Shown here: in pieces, positions 36,273 through 44,233 of the stretch | Layout: each line of letters begins with the position of its first letter | How positions within the stretch are numbered: position 1 is the first letter of the stretch | DNA from: Methanoculleus bourgensis MS2 | GTDB taxonomy: Archaea > Halobacteriota > Methanomicrobia > Methanomicrobiales > Methanoculleaceae | NCBI RefSeq assembly: GCF_000304355.2 | Contig: NC_018227.2 | Location: forward strand, 1,736,001 to 1,800,000 | DNA length: 64,000 nucleotides | Direction of reading: 5' to 3' | The notes under the pieces: generated by a model | Told to the model about the DNA's origin: nothing | What the model saw: only the letters and a program-made list of their open reading frames with translations | Databases searched by the model: none | Translations under genes and position numbers: made by a program

Positions 36273-36543
36273 GTTCCCCGAAGAGCCTATGATCGTCGAG
36301 GTCAAGGAGGCGGGCGGCGGTGCGGCGGAAGTAGCCGTTGCAGGCGTAAACCCACAGTTCCTTGAGATCGAGGAGCGGCTCAACGCTATCGAGGAGAGGA
36401 TCGAGTTCGTCGATGCTGAGATGGCCCAGCGCGTCGGAAGGAAAGTAGGGCGCGATATCGGCATCCTGTACGGACTGGTTGCAGGTTTAATTGTATTCAT
36501 GATGTTGTTGATGTTACTGCCCAAATTGATTGGGTTCCTGTAA
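35803..36543 (+). CDS. MtrA-MtrG fusion: second corrinoid domain joined to the MtrG subunit
   Basis: A 246-residue chimera. Residues 1-157 are identical to the canonical MtrA corrinoid domain, including His85. After a short Ala/Gly linker, residues ~184-246 are Mtr[20 protein letters not shown], then [18 protein letters not shown] and a single membrane helix. No separate mtrG exists in the operon, so this gene must supply MtrG. The product would place an extra corrinoid domain at the MtrG position of the complex. Start and ribosome region are partly shared with the repeat, and the preceding stop (TAAC-ATG) is one base away. The sequence is high quality over the join: frame and codon use are normal. 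Confidence 0.9.
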   Translation: MVEKKSPASGWPIVQGDFHTGDAQSCVGVVTMGSHLDEQGICDAGAAIAGSCKTENLGIEKIIANVISNPNIRFILCCGTEVKGHLSGQSFIALHAGGVSGGKIVGAQGAIPFIENLSDEAIKRFQDQVEMVNIMESEDMGTIKAKIDELKAKDPGAFPEEPMIVEVKEAGGGAAEVAVAGVNPQFLEIEERLNAIEERIEFVDAEMAQRVGRKVGRDIGILYGLVAGLIVFMMLLMLLPKLIGFL

Positions 36544-36558
36544 GGAGGATTGACGAAT

Positions 36559-37596
36559 ATGTTCAAGTTCGAAAAAGAACAGACGGTACACGACTTCAAT
36601 GGTACCATGATCGGCGGGCAGCCTGGAGAGTACCCGACCGTGCTCGGTGCATCCATCTTCTACAACAAGCACGAGGTTGTGCTGGATGACCACACCGGAA
36701 AGATCGACAAGCCCACGGCAGAGGCGCTCTGGAACCGCTGCCAGGAACTTTCGGATATCACCGGCATTCCACACTTTATCCAGATCATCGCGGAGTATCC
36801 TGAGGCCTTCGATAGCTACATCGACTGGTTCTGTAGCATCGATGACAAGACAGCGTTCCTGATGGACTCTTCCGTCCCGACGGCGCTTGCTCACGCATGC
36901 GAGTACGTCACCGAGGCTGGTGTTGCGGACCGTGCGATCTACAACTCGATCAACGGCTCGATCATACCCGAGAACATCGAGGCGCTGGCCAAGAGCGACG
37001 TGACTGCCGCGATTGTCCTGGCCTTCAACCCTGCCGACCCGTCGGTCGCCGGCCGTGAGAAGGTTCTGGTCGAGGGCGGCGTCGCTGGTCAGGAGCTCGG
37101 GATGCTCGAGATCGCGGAGAAGTGCGGCATCACCCGCCCGATCCTCGATACCGCGGCGACCCCGCTCGGTCTTGGGTCCGGCGGATCATACCGTGAGATT
37201 CTCGCCTGCAAGGCAATCCACGGCCAGCCGACCGGCGGTGCATACCACAACATGACGGTCTCCTGGACCTGGCTGAAGCGGTGGAAGGGAACGAAGAAGG
37301 TTCCCTCACAGCAGCTGGCCGGCCTCGAGGGCAAGGATGCCCTTGTCGAGCAGCTCACGCGCCACTATCTCGGCGGTACGGACGGACTGCGCCAGGCGGC
37401 CTGGTCCGCACCTGATATCGGATGCAACATGATTGCAAGCACGCTCGGTGCAGACCTGATCATGTACGGCCCGATCGAGAACGTCGAGGCGATGATCACC
37501 GCACAGGCCTATGTCGACATCGTTGTGCTGGAAGCAGTGCGCGATCTCGGTATCGAGCCCAAGGTGGACACCCACCCGCTGTTTAAACTCGTCTAA
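36559..37596 (+). CDS. mtrH: Methyl-H4MPT:coenzyme M methyltransferase subunit H
   Basis: MtrH is the peripheral subunit that transfers the methyl group from methyl-tetrahydromethanopterin to the MtrA corrinoid. The 345-residue protein is a TIM-barrel methyltransferase with MFKFEKEQTVHDFNGTMIGG, IYNSINGSIIPENIEAL, ILDTAATPLGLGSGG and ADLIMYGPIENVEAM. GGAGG at 36543-36547 and the family N-terminus support the ATG at 36559; a TTG at 36550 is the alternative. It is the last mtr gene and is followed by a T8 run. Confidence 0.96.
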   Translation: MFKFEKEQTVHDFNGTMIGGQPGEYPTVLGASIFYNKHEVVLDDHTGKIDKPTAEALWNRCQELSDITGIPHFIQIIAEYPEAFDSYIDWFCSIDDKTAFLMDSSVPTALAHACEYVTEAGVADRAIYNSINGSIIPENIEALAKSDVTAAIVLAFNPADPSVAGREKVLVEGGVAGQELGMLEIAEKCGITRPILDTAATPLGLGSGGSYREILACKAIHGQPTGGAYHNMTVSWTWLKRWKGTKKVPSQQLAGLEGKDALVEQLTRHYLGGTDGLRQAAWSAPDIGCNMIASTLGADLIMYGPIENVEAMITAQAYVDIVVLEAVRDLGIEPKVDTHPLFKLV

Positions 37597-37605
37597 ACCA
37601 AACCC

Positions 37606-37613
37606 TTTTTTTT
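37606..37613 (+). terminator. T8 terminator after mtrH
   Basis: Eight T residues start ten bases after the mtrH stop, followed by a 600-base gap filled with repeats. Confidence 0.6.
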
Positions 37614-37809
37614 GTCGCCCGGTTCTCGCCGTGGCTGACCAGTTTTTGCGTGGAAACACCTTTCTGCAGGGACACCGTCCTCTGCGTGATCGCGCGCCGG
37701 AAAACCGGGCGAACCGGATGACTACTGATCATTGCATCTACTATTTCCACGCGATTGTTGCGTCACGCGGGAGGGCGCGAAGACTGAGCGGTACATGCTG
37801 GCAACTTCA

Positions 37810-37894
37810 CTTCGCGACTTCGCGTCCTTTGCGTGATGCTCTATTTCCTCCCTGTACCGGCTCCCTCACGCAGAAGTGCGCGAAGGACGCGAAG
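37810..37894. repeat. TTCGCG-rich hairpin repeat, copy 2
   Basis: CTTCGCGACTTCGCG at the left and CGCGAAGGACGCGAAG at the right can pair across a core that includes CCCTGTACCGG. It belongs to the dispersed hairpin family; the orientation is inverted relative to copy 1. Confidence 0.7.
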
Positions 37895-37918
37895 TTTGGT
37901 AATGGGTGTAAACAGTCC

Positions 37919-38003
37919 CCTTCGCGTCTTCGCGGCCTTCGCGTGAGGCCTTGTTCGGTACCCCCTGTACATTACCTCTCGCGTTGCCGGGAAGTTCGCG
38001 AAG
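37919..38003. repeat. TTCGCG-rich hairpin repeat, copy 3
   Basis: CCTTCGCGTCTTCGCGGCC at the left and GAAGTTCGCGAAG at the right flank a core with GGTACCCCCTGTAC. It lies 24 bases after copy 2 in the mtrH-GTPase gap. Confidence 0.65.
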
Positions 38004-38050
38004 TCCGGGGGGCATGAGTCGCCTCCCTTTCGCGATCTTCGGGCAACGCG

Positions 38051-38116
38051 AGCGACTGGCGATCCTCCTCACACACCAAAACCCTCAAAATGAGATGCCT
38101 CAGTCCACTAACGTGA
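38051..38116 (+). repeat. 65-bp dispersed intergenic repeat, copy 1
   Basis: Contains GCGATCCTCCTCACACACC and AAAACCCTCAAAATGAGATG, a pattern seen at four other intergenic sites in the window (42880, 57170, 61024 and 61102). The gap 37597-38216 holds this, two hairpins, an AT-rich promoter region (38130-38190) and no credible gene. Confidence 0.6.
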
Positions 38117-38216
38117 GGAATCTTTTACCCCATCTCTTTGTAGATCTGTTTGATTTAACGAACCCTTTTTAGTAACCATTATACATTGTCCCGCCCCATA
38201 ACAAAACATCAACGCT

Positions 38217-38909
38217 ATGAAGCTGATTACCGTTGCAGGCCCCCCGTCTTCGGGGAAGACCTCTGTGATTCTCAAAACCATTGCAGCCCTTGGACTACCC
38301 AAAGGGAGCGTGGGTGTTGTGAAGTTTGATTCGCTTACCTCCTTTGATTACCAACGCTATGATGAACAGCAGATACCCAACCAGACCGCTTTTGCCGGAA
38401 AGATCTGTCCGGACCACTTCTTTGTCAGCAATGTTGAAGGGGCGGTAGAATGGGGTATGAAGAAGGGGTTGTCGGTTCTTGTCACAGAGAGTGCAGGTCT
38501 CTGCAACCGGTGCTCGCCATACGTGAACGGTATTCTGTCGGTTTGCGTCATCGACAATCTCTCCGGTGTCAATACGCCGAGGAAGATCGGTCCGATGCTG
38601 AAGTATGCCGATATCGTCGTTGTCACCAAAGGCGATGTTGTCTCCCAGGCGGAGCGCGAGGTCTTTGCCTTCAATATCCGTGAGGTCAACGCATCGGCAA
38701 CAGTTCTGTTCGTCAACGGGATTACCGGCCAGGGAGCGTTTATGCTTGCCCGCTACTGGCAGGATGCCCTTGATATCCAGACGCTTCGTGACCGCAACCT
38801 CAGATTCACCATGCCTGCCGCCATCTGTTCGTACTGTACCGGCGAGACCCTCATCGGAGAGATGTACCAGATGGGGATGGTCAAAAGAGTGGAGTTTGAC
38901 GATGCATGA
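38217..38909 (+). CDS. HypB/UreG-like GTPase, likely metal-trafficking
   Basis: A 230-residue SIMIBI-class GTPase related to HypB and UreG, which help insert nickel into enzymes. Walker A is VAGPPSSGKTSVI at residues 6-18. A CxxC lies in ESAGLCNRCSPYVNG, the G4-like motif is VTKGDVV, and a second CxxC is in AICSYCTGETLIG near the C-terminus. Cysteine pairs suggest metal binding. It overlaps the next gene in an ATGA and leads a three-gene unit with an ABC ATPase and a DUF364-type protein. No hydrogenase or urease genes are adjacent, so the client is unknown. Confidence 0.75.
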   Translation: MKLITVAGPPSSGKTSVILKTIAALGLPKGSVGVVKFDSLTSFDYQRYDEQQIPNQTAFAGKICPDHFFVSNVEGAVEWGMKKGLSVLVTESAGLCNRCSPYVNGILSVCVIDNLSGVNTPRKIGPMLKYADIVVVTKGDVVSQAEREVFAFNIREVNASATVLFVNGITGQGAFMLARYWQDALDIQTLRDRNLRFTMPAAICSYCTGETLIGEMYQMGMVKRVEFDDA

Positions 38910-39940
38910 AAGCCCTTGATTATGCTGCAGAGGTTTCTGCCGTGCCACTTGGTGATATCCTTCGCCGATATCCTCTTGCGGCCGATTACCTTGCCAACAT
39001 GCGGCTCGATGGGGTTGATGAGACCAAAACGCTCCCTGAGGTTCTGGAGGATGTCGATGAGGATATGCTTGAGGAGTTCGGGCTTGATCGCGAGGAGGTC
39101 ATATTCCACTTCTGTGCATTTCTTGCGGCATTTTCCCCGGTGAAGGGTTCTGTTGAGACAATCTCCTCCATCACGATCCTCGGCGGGCGGGACAAGGCGG
39201 GAAAACCCGAGATGGTCGAGCTGACCATACCACCCGGCGAGGTCGTCAGTATTGTCGGTCCTACCGGCTCAGGAAAAAGCAGGCTGCTTGAGGATATTGA
39301 GTGTCTTGCCCAGCGCGATACGCCGACCGCACGGCAGATCCTCATCAACGGTTCGGTTCCTGATCTCGATACGAGATTCTCCGCCGGAGGAAAACTGGTG
39401 GCCCAGCTCTCGCAGAACATGAACTTCGTCATGGATCTAACCGTGCAGGAATTTCTGGAGATGCATGCAAAAAGCCGGATGATCTCTGAATCCGCAGCGG
39501 TTGTGAAGAAGTGTTTTGCGGTTGCCAATTCTCTTGCAGGTGAGAAATTTACGCTTGATACGAAAGTCACCCAGCTCTCCGGCGGGCAGTCGCGGTCACT
39601 GATGATTGCCGATACCGCTCTTTTGAGTTCATCCCCGATCATCCTCATCGATGAGCTCGAGAATGCAGGAATTGACCGGCGGGAGGCGATCAAGCTCCTC
39701 GTCGGCAACGAGAAGATTGTCCTCATGTCGACGCATGACCCGCTCCTTGCCCTCCGTGCCGATAAGCGGGTTGTCATCAGAAACGGCGGCATCGCAAAAG
39801 TGATCGAGACGACTGCGGAGGAGGAAGAGGCGCTTCATAGGATTGAGGCGATTGATTCCGCCCTCCTCGATATCCGCAACCAGCTCCGGGGAGGAGGGGT
39901 TGTCACAAAAGAAAGCATTCCGGATTTTCAGGAGAGATAA
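38906..39940 (+). CDS. Soluble ABC-type ATPase with N-terminal extension
   Basis: A 344-residue ATPase. An N-terminal region of ~95 residues (with GDILRRYPLAADYLANMRLDG, reminiscent of DUF1858-like helical domains) precedes an ABC core. The core has Walker A SIVGPTGSGKSRLL, signature TQLSGGQSRSLMI, Walker B PIILIDELENAG and a switch histidine in MSTHDPLLALR. No membrane helix and no adjacent permease are present, so it is unlikely to be an ordinary importer; it may act on a protein or cofactor. It overlaps the GTPase gene and lies three bases before the DUF364-type gene. Confidence 0.75.
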   Translation: MKALDYAAEVSAVPLGDILRRYPLAADYLANMRLDGVDETKTLPEVLEDVDEDMLEEFGLDREEVIFHFCAFLAAFSPVKGSVETISSITILGGRDKAGKPEMVELTIPPGEVVSIVGPTGSGKSRLLEDIECLAQRDTPTARQILINGSVPDLDTRFSAGGKLVAQLSQNMNFVMDLTVQEFLEMHAKSRMISESAAVVKKCFAVANSLAGEKFTLDTKVTQLSGGQSRSLMIADTALLSSSPIILIDELENAGIDRREAIKLLVGNEKIVLMSTHDPLLALRADKRVVIRNGGIAKVIETTAEEEEALHRIEAIDSALLDIRNQLRGGGVVTKESIPDFQER

Positions 39941-39943
39941 TGC

Positions 39944-40708
39944 ATGTGGGAATTGTATGATGCATTGATTGAGGAGATCCCGGACGAGATCATCGTCGAT
40001 GATGTTGTCGTCGGCGGGGAGATGACGTATGTTGAGGCAAACGGCTGCATCGGTCTTACAGCATACCGCGATTATGTCCAGCGTGCCCCGATGATGACCG
40101 GAAACAGGATCGGAAGGCCGTTAAAAGAGGTGGCCGGGTATGTGAAGTCCTGGAATTTTCGGGAAGCGTCAATCGGCCAATCGGCGATTAACGCGTGGTA
40201 CAATCATCCCGATACTGCCAGAAGAGCAGGAATCGAGATTGCAGAAAAGAAGCGGGTTGAGGAGCGACTGAAAGACCCCTTCATCAAGTCCCAGAACCTT
40301 GTGAAGGGTAAGAAGGTCTGTGTTGTCGGCCATTTTCCGTTCCTTGAAAAACTGATCGCCCCGGTCTGTGACCTGAGTATTGTTGAGTGGGACCCCGAGG
40401 AGGGAGATTACCCGTATTCTGCCTGTGAGTATCTGCTGCCAGAATGCGATTATGCGTTTCTGACCTGCGCCGCTATCGGCGACAAGAGTATGCCGCGGCT
40501 CCTTGAGCTCTCGGAAAATGCGAAAGGGGTGACGATCGTAGGTCCGGGAACTCCTCTCTCATCGGTATTCTTCGAATACGGCGTCTCTGACCTCTCAGGT
40601 TTTGTCGTAACCGATGTCCGGCTCGCCAAACGGATCCTTGCAGGAGCAGAAAGCCAGAGGATCTTTGGGGCGGGGATGAAGGTGGAATATCTTCGGGGCG
40701 GGGTTTGA
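39944..40708 (+). CDS. DUF364/DUF4213-type protein (putative metal chelation)
   Basis: A 254-residue protein. Its N-terminal part (DDVVVGGEMTYVEANGCIGL, INAWYNHPDTARR) resembles DUF4213. The C-terminal Rossmann-like part (KVCVVGHFPFLEKLIAPVCD, CEYLLPECDYAFLTCAAIGD, VTIVGPGTPLSSVFF) resembles DUF364. The family was named from structures suggesting heavy-metal chelation; no reaction is established. It is translated with a HypB-like GTPase and an ABC ATPase. Together they look like a small metal or cofactor handling module near the methanogenesis operons. Confidence 0.7.
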   Translation: MWELYDALIEEIPDEIIVDDVVVGGEMTYVEANGCIGLTAYRDYVQRAPMMTGNRIGRPLKEVAGYVKSWNFREASIGQSAINAWYNHPDTARRAGIEIAEKKRVEERLKDPFIKSQNLVKGKKVCVVGHFPFLEKLIAPVCDLSIVEWDPEEGDYPYSACEYLLPECDYAFLTCAAIGDKSMPRLLELSENAKGVTIVGPGTPLSSVFFEYGVSDLSGFVVTDVRLAKRILAGAESQRIFGAGMKVEYLRGGV

Positions 40709-40798
40709 AGGAGAGTACGGTGTATTTTCGTGTCTTGCGGATAATAGTCAACACCAAGACCGGATCCTGGGTTGAATGTTTTCAGGATGTCTTGGGAG

Positions 40799-41066
40799 TC
40801 ACAACCCCCGATATGCAGTGCGCCGGTGGCGGACACAGAGGATTATAACCTCCTGCTCTCCATGATTCACAGCGCATATAATCCGGTAATCTCCTACCCG
40901 AATCCGGTAAGAGATGCTCTGCTCCGCTTAATTTGCGCACACCGGGCGGTAGCGGTGTTTCAGATAGAGCCTCTATGTCCTGTAGAATGCGCAGAACAAC
41001 CTCACCCGGCAATGCTGCGATATCCTTCTCGACGCTTGCTTTGATGCGAACCGCATATCCCGCCAT
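40799..41066 (-). pseudogene. RelE-type toxin with a one-base frameshift
   Basis: The frame begins MAGYAVRIKASVEKDIAALP and reads as a RelE/ParE-family toxin up to KLSGAEHL. It then leaves the family pattern. Shifting by one base restores it: YRIRVGDYRIICAVNHGEQE, VIILCVRHRRTAYRGL, stop at 40799-40801. An extra base near 40908-40914 (GAGCATCTCTTACCGG on the minus strand where CATCTTTACCGG would be expected) explains the break. Either the toxin is dead or the assembly has a one-base error. As it stands the open frame runs out of family to 40782. It overlaps the antitoxin in a TAATG junction. Confidence 0.8.
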
Positions 41067-41245
41067 TATCGCTCATATCGCTTCTTGAACTCGTCAAATC
41101 CGATGCTCGGTTCTTCGCGCCGCTCTGCTACCACGGCAAGGTCATGGAGGTCCTCTTGCAGTTGCTCGTACTCCCGGAGAGGAAGAATAATCGCGACACG
41201 GTTTCCGTGCTCATCAACAACGTAGTGTTCTCCTGTAGCACTCAT
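41066..41245 (-). CDS. RelB/Phd-type antitoxin
   Basis: A 59-residue antitoxin partner for the RelE-type toxin. It has HYVVDEHGNRVAIILPLREY, typical of the DNA-binding N-terminal half, and an acidic, charged tail (ERREEPSIGFDEFKKRYER) that would wrap the toxin. The ATG at 41245 is chosen from the family pattern; the frame is open to 41305. Stop and toxin start overlap (TAATG). With the toxin frameshifted, it may now be an orphan. Confidence 0.72.
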   Translation of the reverse strand: MSATGEHYVVDEHGNRVAIILPLREYEQLQEDLHDLAVVAERREEPSIGFDEFKKRYER

Positions 41246-41440
41246 CGTTGCAGTCTCCTCACTCCTAGACGGAATGCAGAGACCATTAACCTTCTTTTGC
41301 TGCATCAGGTGAAGGAGCCCCTCCCCCCTACTGCCGGAACGCCTGGAGCTCGACCACCGCTAGTGCCGAGTCAATCATTCAACGTCGGGTATGGGCGTGC
41401 TAGTGCTTGTTGTCATCTTCAACGTAGAGATCTCCTGTCC

Positions 41441-41513
41441 CTCTTCGCGACCTCACGCGTGAGATGTTGGTGCTCTCTAGTATCCCTCACGCGAAGACGC
41501 GAAGACGCGAAGG
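41441..41513. repeat. TTCGCG-rich hairpin repeat, copy 4 (inside the inverted-repeat element)
   Basis: TCTTCGCGACCTCACGCG at the left and CACGCGAAGACGCGAAG at the right. Absent from the shorter element copy at 60557. Confidence 0.6.
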
Positions 41514-41536
41514 GCGTTGCAGGTACCCAAGACCAA

Positions 41537-41619
41537 TCTTCGCGCGCTTCGCGCACTTCTGCGTGAGTTTTCAGTACAGGGGGGTGATCGAGCCTCTCGC
41601 GCTCTCGCGCGAAGGGGCG
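41537..41619. repeat. TTCGCG-rich hairpin repeat, copy 5 (inside the inverted-repeat element)
   Basis: CTTCGCGCGCTTCGCGC then a core GTTTTCAGTACAGGGGGG and CTCTCGCGCGAAG. The core matches copies 1, 6 and 7. Confidence 0.68.
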
Positions 41620-41879
41620 TTGCATTTCACGCCTCAAAATCTTCAAAATAACGTGACACGATGCACTATTGCGACAATTCGTCGTTGACTTGGCACTAGC
41701 CTCGCGGCGCCCGGGCCGGTCGCCAATCGCATCGGAGGGGATCTCCGGGGGTCCTGTGACTGTCAGAGGGCGGTGGTTCTGGAAGCCCCCGATCCCCCTG
41801 GGTCGCCTGCATTACCCCCCAACACACCCCTGCGGGACCAGGCTTAAAAAAGAACCGGAGTTCTTCTCTCTCCCGCCGC

Positions 41880-42845
41880 TCAGGGCAACTCGATACTCCC
41901 TGCAATCCGGAGTTTCCCGCCCTCGAGGTAGTGGAGCACTGCCGTATCGCCCGGGAGGTAGACGAGGTCCTTCTCAAGCGCGAGCGTGAGCGTCGGTCTC
42001 CGCCAGTCTCCGTCGTCCCGCACTGCCTCCACCCGAACCGGGATGAACTGCATCCAGTGGCCGAGGTGGAGCACCGTCCCCGCCGTGAGGGGTGCCGGCC
42101 AGTATTTGACCAGGGTCGCTCGTGCCTCAAGGCTCGTCCGTGTCTGGATCGCGGGATCGCTTGAGAGGACGAAACCGCGGTCCAGGTCGTCGGACTCGAT
42201 GTTCTTGAGCGCGAGCCCCACGCGGTCGCCTTCAGTGGCCCAGTCAAAGTCGTCGTCATGCTTCTGGATGGACCGCACCGTGATCGCCTGCTCCCCCGGG
42301 TAGATCTTCAGGGTGTCGTGCTTCCTGATGCCCCCCCGCATCACGCCGCCAAGGATGACCGTCCCGATGCCGCGGACGTTGAAGTGGTGGTCGATGGGAA
42401 TGGTTCCTGTGACACCGGTCGCAGGCTCGGCGGACTGTCGCGCGTGTGCGCGAGCGAGCAGGCGGTCGCGGAGCACGATCGGGTCCTCTTCCACGAACTC
42501 GTAGTCCTCAAGCACCGTTCCCTGGAGGAGCGGTGCCAGGTCTCCGGGGGTTAGGTAGTTCTGGAGGACGATGTAGCCCTGCTCCACCCCGACCTCATCG
42601 AGCATCAGGACCCACTCCCCGAAGATCGGCGTGATCTCGCTCACCACGACGAGGGCCGCATCAGCCATCGACGCCGCATAGAAGAGCGGGGCCAGCCGCT
42701 CAGGGTACCGTGTCGGTTCGATGAGGGTGATGGTATCGGCGCCTTTCTTCAGGTTATAGAAGGTGATATCGGAAGCCGTGCCTTTCTTCCCGAGGTCCTT
42801 TGCGTAACCTAGAGGTCCCAGCACGGCAACATTCAGGTTGCCCAT
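41880..42845 (-). CDS. SelB-like elongation-factor paralogue with degenerate GTPase motif
   Basis: A 321-residue protein related to EF-Tu/SelB. The N-terminal domain begins MGNLNVAVLGPLGYAKDLGK, where a P-loop GHVDHGKT would be expected; the lysine/threonine pattern is broken, so GTP binding is doubtful. Domain 2 is clear (TGTIPIDHHFNVRGIGTVIL, GGIRKHDTLKIYPGEQ), and domain 3 follows (HLGHWMQFIPVRVEA). This matches the archaeal SelB-like family (aSelBL) described as having lost canonical GTPase residues. Role unknown; recoding or a translation-linked sensor have been suggested for the group. The ATG at 42845 is preferred; 42857 is possible. Confidence 0.75.
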   Translation of the reverse strand: MGNLNVAVLGPLGYAKDLGKKGTASDITFYNLKKGADTITLIEPTRYPERLAPLFYAASMADAALVVVSEITPIFGEWVLMLDEVGVEQGYIVLQNYLTPGDLAPLLQGTVLEDYEFVEEDPIVLRDRLLARAHARQSAEPATGVTGTIPIDHHFNVRGIGTVILGGVMRGGIRKHDTLKIYPGEQAITVRSIQKHDDDFDWATEGDRVGLALKNIESDDLDRGFVLSSDPAIQTRTSLEARATLVKYWPAPLTAGTVLHLGHWMQFIPVRVEAVRDDGDWRRPTLTLALEKDLVYLPGDTAVLHYLEGGKLRIAGSIELP

Positions 42846-42879
42846 ATTCCAGATCATTTGGTTATCCGAGAGTATGAGG

Positions 42880-42948
42880 TTTGCTCCGCACTACTGGACC
42901 ATCTCACCTTATCGTGTGGGTCCTGGTGCAGATCGCCACCTCACGCGG
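42880..42948 (-). repeat. 65-bp dispersed intergenic repeat, copy 2
   Basis: On the minus strand: GAGGTGGCGATCTGCACC, AGGACCCACACGATAAGGTG and AGATGGTCCAGTAGTGCGG. Aligns with copies at 38051, 57170, 61024 and 61102. The gap 42846-43243 holds this and one hairpin, and no gene. Confidence 0.65.
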
Positions 42949-42988
42949 AAAGCCACGCGAGGGGTTCCGGTTAGGGGAGGTACATGGA

Positions 42989-43062
42989 CTTCGCGTCTTC
43001 GCGTGAGACTCTATCGCCTCCCGGTACTGAAACCTCACGCGAAGGCGCGAAGGGCGCGAAGG
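42989..43062. repeat. TTCGCG-rich hairpin repeat, copy 6
   Basis: CTTCGCGTCTTCGCGTGAG at the left pairs with CTCACGCGAAGGCGCGAAG at the right; the core read on the minus strand is TTTCAGTACCGGGAGG. The most symmetrical copy in the window. Confidence 0.72.
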
Positions 43063-43243
43063 AGGGCGGGGGATAGAGTTACACGGACTTCGCGCGAGAG
43101 CGCGAGAGACAGTATTGCATAGGCAATGTGAGATGAAACTACTGCATCAGGGCATCTCATAATCCTGTGCCCCCGGTTTGCTTCACGTGAAACCCCGGGT
43201 GAAGATGGTTTGATGCACTAACGCACACCCCACCGTTAACCAA

Positions 43244-44233
43244 ATGGATTTTAACAAAGTAAAGTTAATTTTGCTATACACTATGCGGAGAACGGCGTCG
43301 ATCACGATCCTGGCACTCACCGGTATACTTCTTGCCAGCATGGCCTGTGCAGTCACTCTCGGTCCGGCCAGTATATCTCTCGGATCCCTGTTTGCGCTGC
43401 CCAATGCATGGAAGATCTTCTGGGATGTCAGGCTGCCGCGGGTGATTGCCGCGGTGCTGGTCGGGTGCGCGCTTGCCGTGGCGGGCACAGCCATGCAGGG
43501 GCTGTTCCGGAACTCCATGGCCGATCCCTACATCATCGGCACGTCATCCGGGGGGGCGCTCGGGGCCACACTCTCGATCGTCCTCTTCGCGGGCACAGGG
43601 CGACCGGTCTTCGCATTCATAGGGGCGACGGTCGCCACCTTCACCGTCTACACCATCGCCCGCCAGGGCGGGAAGGTTCCGGTCGAGACACTCCTGCTCT
43701 CCGGCGTCGCCCTCTCCATGCTGCTCTCAGCGTTTCTCTCGTTTCTCATGTACACCGCGGGGAAAAGCCTCCACCAGATCATGTTCTGGCTGATGGGCGG
43801 GTTCTGGAACGTCTCGTGGGATGACGTCCGCATCGCCATCCTCATCCCGATCGGGTGTCTGGTCATCTACCTCTACGCTCGCGATATCAACATCATATCG
43901 CTCGGGGAAGAGGACGCGATCCACCTCGGCGTGAACGTCGAGCGGTTGAAACAGCTCCTCCTCTTTGCGAGCGCCTTCCTGACCGGAATAGCGGTCTCGA
44001 TCGCGGGGGCGATCGGGTTCATCGGCCTGATCACTCCGCACGTGATGCGCCTGATCGTCGGGCCCGACCACCGCATCCTCCTTCCTGCGGCCGCGCTTGC
44101 GGGAGGGATCCTCCTCCTCTGGTCTGATACGCTCACAAGGACGTTTGCCGGAGACATGCCGGTCGGGATCATCACCGCCTGTTTCGGGGCACCGTTCTTC
44201 ATATACCTCCTGCGGAGCCGGATGAAAGCATGA
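43244..44233 (+). CDS. btuC: BtuC/FecCD-family ABC permease (cobalamin/corrinoid or iron-chelate)
   Basis: The membrane subunit of a type II ABC importer, 329 residues, about ten helices. Family landmarks are RLPRVIAAVLVGCALAVAG, GTAMQGLFRNSMADPYIIG, WLMGGFWNVSWDDV and GAIGFIGLITPHVMRLIVGP, which holds the ATPase-coupling helix. Cobalamin and siderophore permeases look alike; the B12 call leans on the neighbouring transcobalamin-like surface proteins. Two starts are possible: ATG 43244 or ATG 43283. A TTAAC-8-GTTAA inverted repeat at 43251-43268 falls between them, which would favour 43283 if it is an operator. The stop overlaps btuD in an ATGA. Confidence 0.82.
   Translation: MDFNKVKLILLYTMRRTASITILALTGILLASMACAVTLGPASISLGSLFALPNAWKIFWDVRLPRVIAAVLVGCALAVAGTAMQGLFRNSMADPYIIGTSSGGALGATLSIVLFAGTGRPVFAFIGATVATFTVYTIARQGGKVPVETLLLSGVALSMLLSAFLSFLMYTAGKSLHQIMFWLMGGFWNVSWDDVRIAILIPIGCLVIYLYARDINIISLGEEDAIHLGVNVERLKQLLLFASAFLTGIAVSIAGAIGFIGLITPHVMRLIVGPDHRILLPAAALAGGILLLWSDTLTRTFAGDMPVGIITACFGAPFFIYLLRSRMKA

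Larger units (their letters stand above)
41360..41700. mobile_element. 341-bp non-coding element with terminal inverted repeats, copy 1
   Basis: The left end GCTAGTGCCGAGTCAA (41360-41375) is the inverse of the right end TTGACTTGGCACTAGC (41685-41700), with 15 of 16 positions matching and a perfect 9-base tip. A related shorter element is at 60557-60784 and shares both ends, including TGACACGATGCACTATTGCG near the right end. It codes for nothing convincing and contains two hairpin repeats. It looks like a MITE-type non-autonomous element; no clear target-site duplication is seen. The gap 41246-41879 has no gene. Confidence 0.7.

Noticed and set aside
14811-43062. CRISPR array from the repeated TTCGCG units
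   Set aside because: Repeats are scattered singly or in pairs in different gaps, with no regular spacers and no cas genes.
41419-43122. Arg/Ala-rich small frames over the hairpin repeats (for example around 41464-41688 and 42838-43122)
   Set aside because: They translate TTCGCG repeat DNA and have no conserved start or ribosome site; treated as non-coding repeats.
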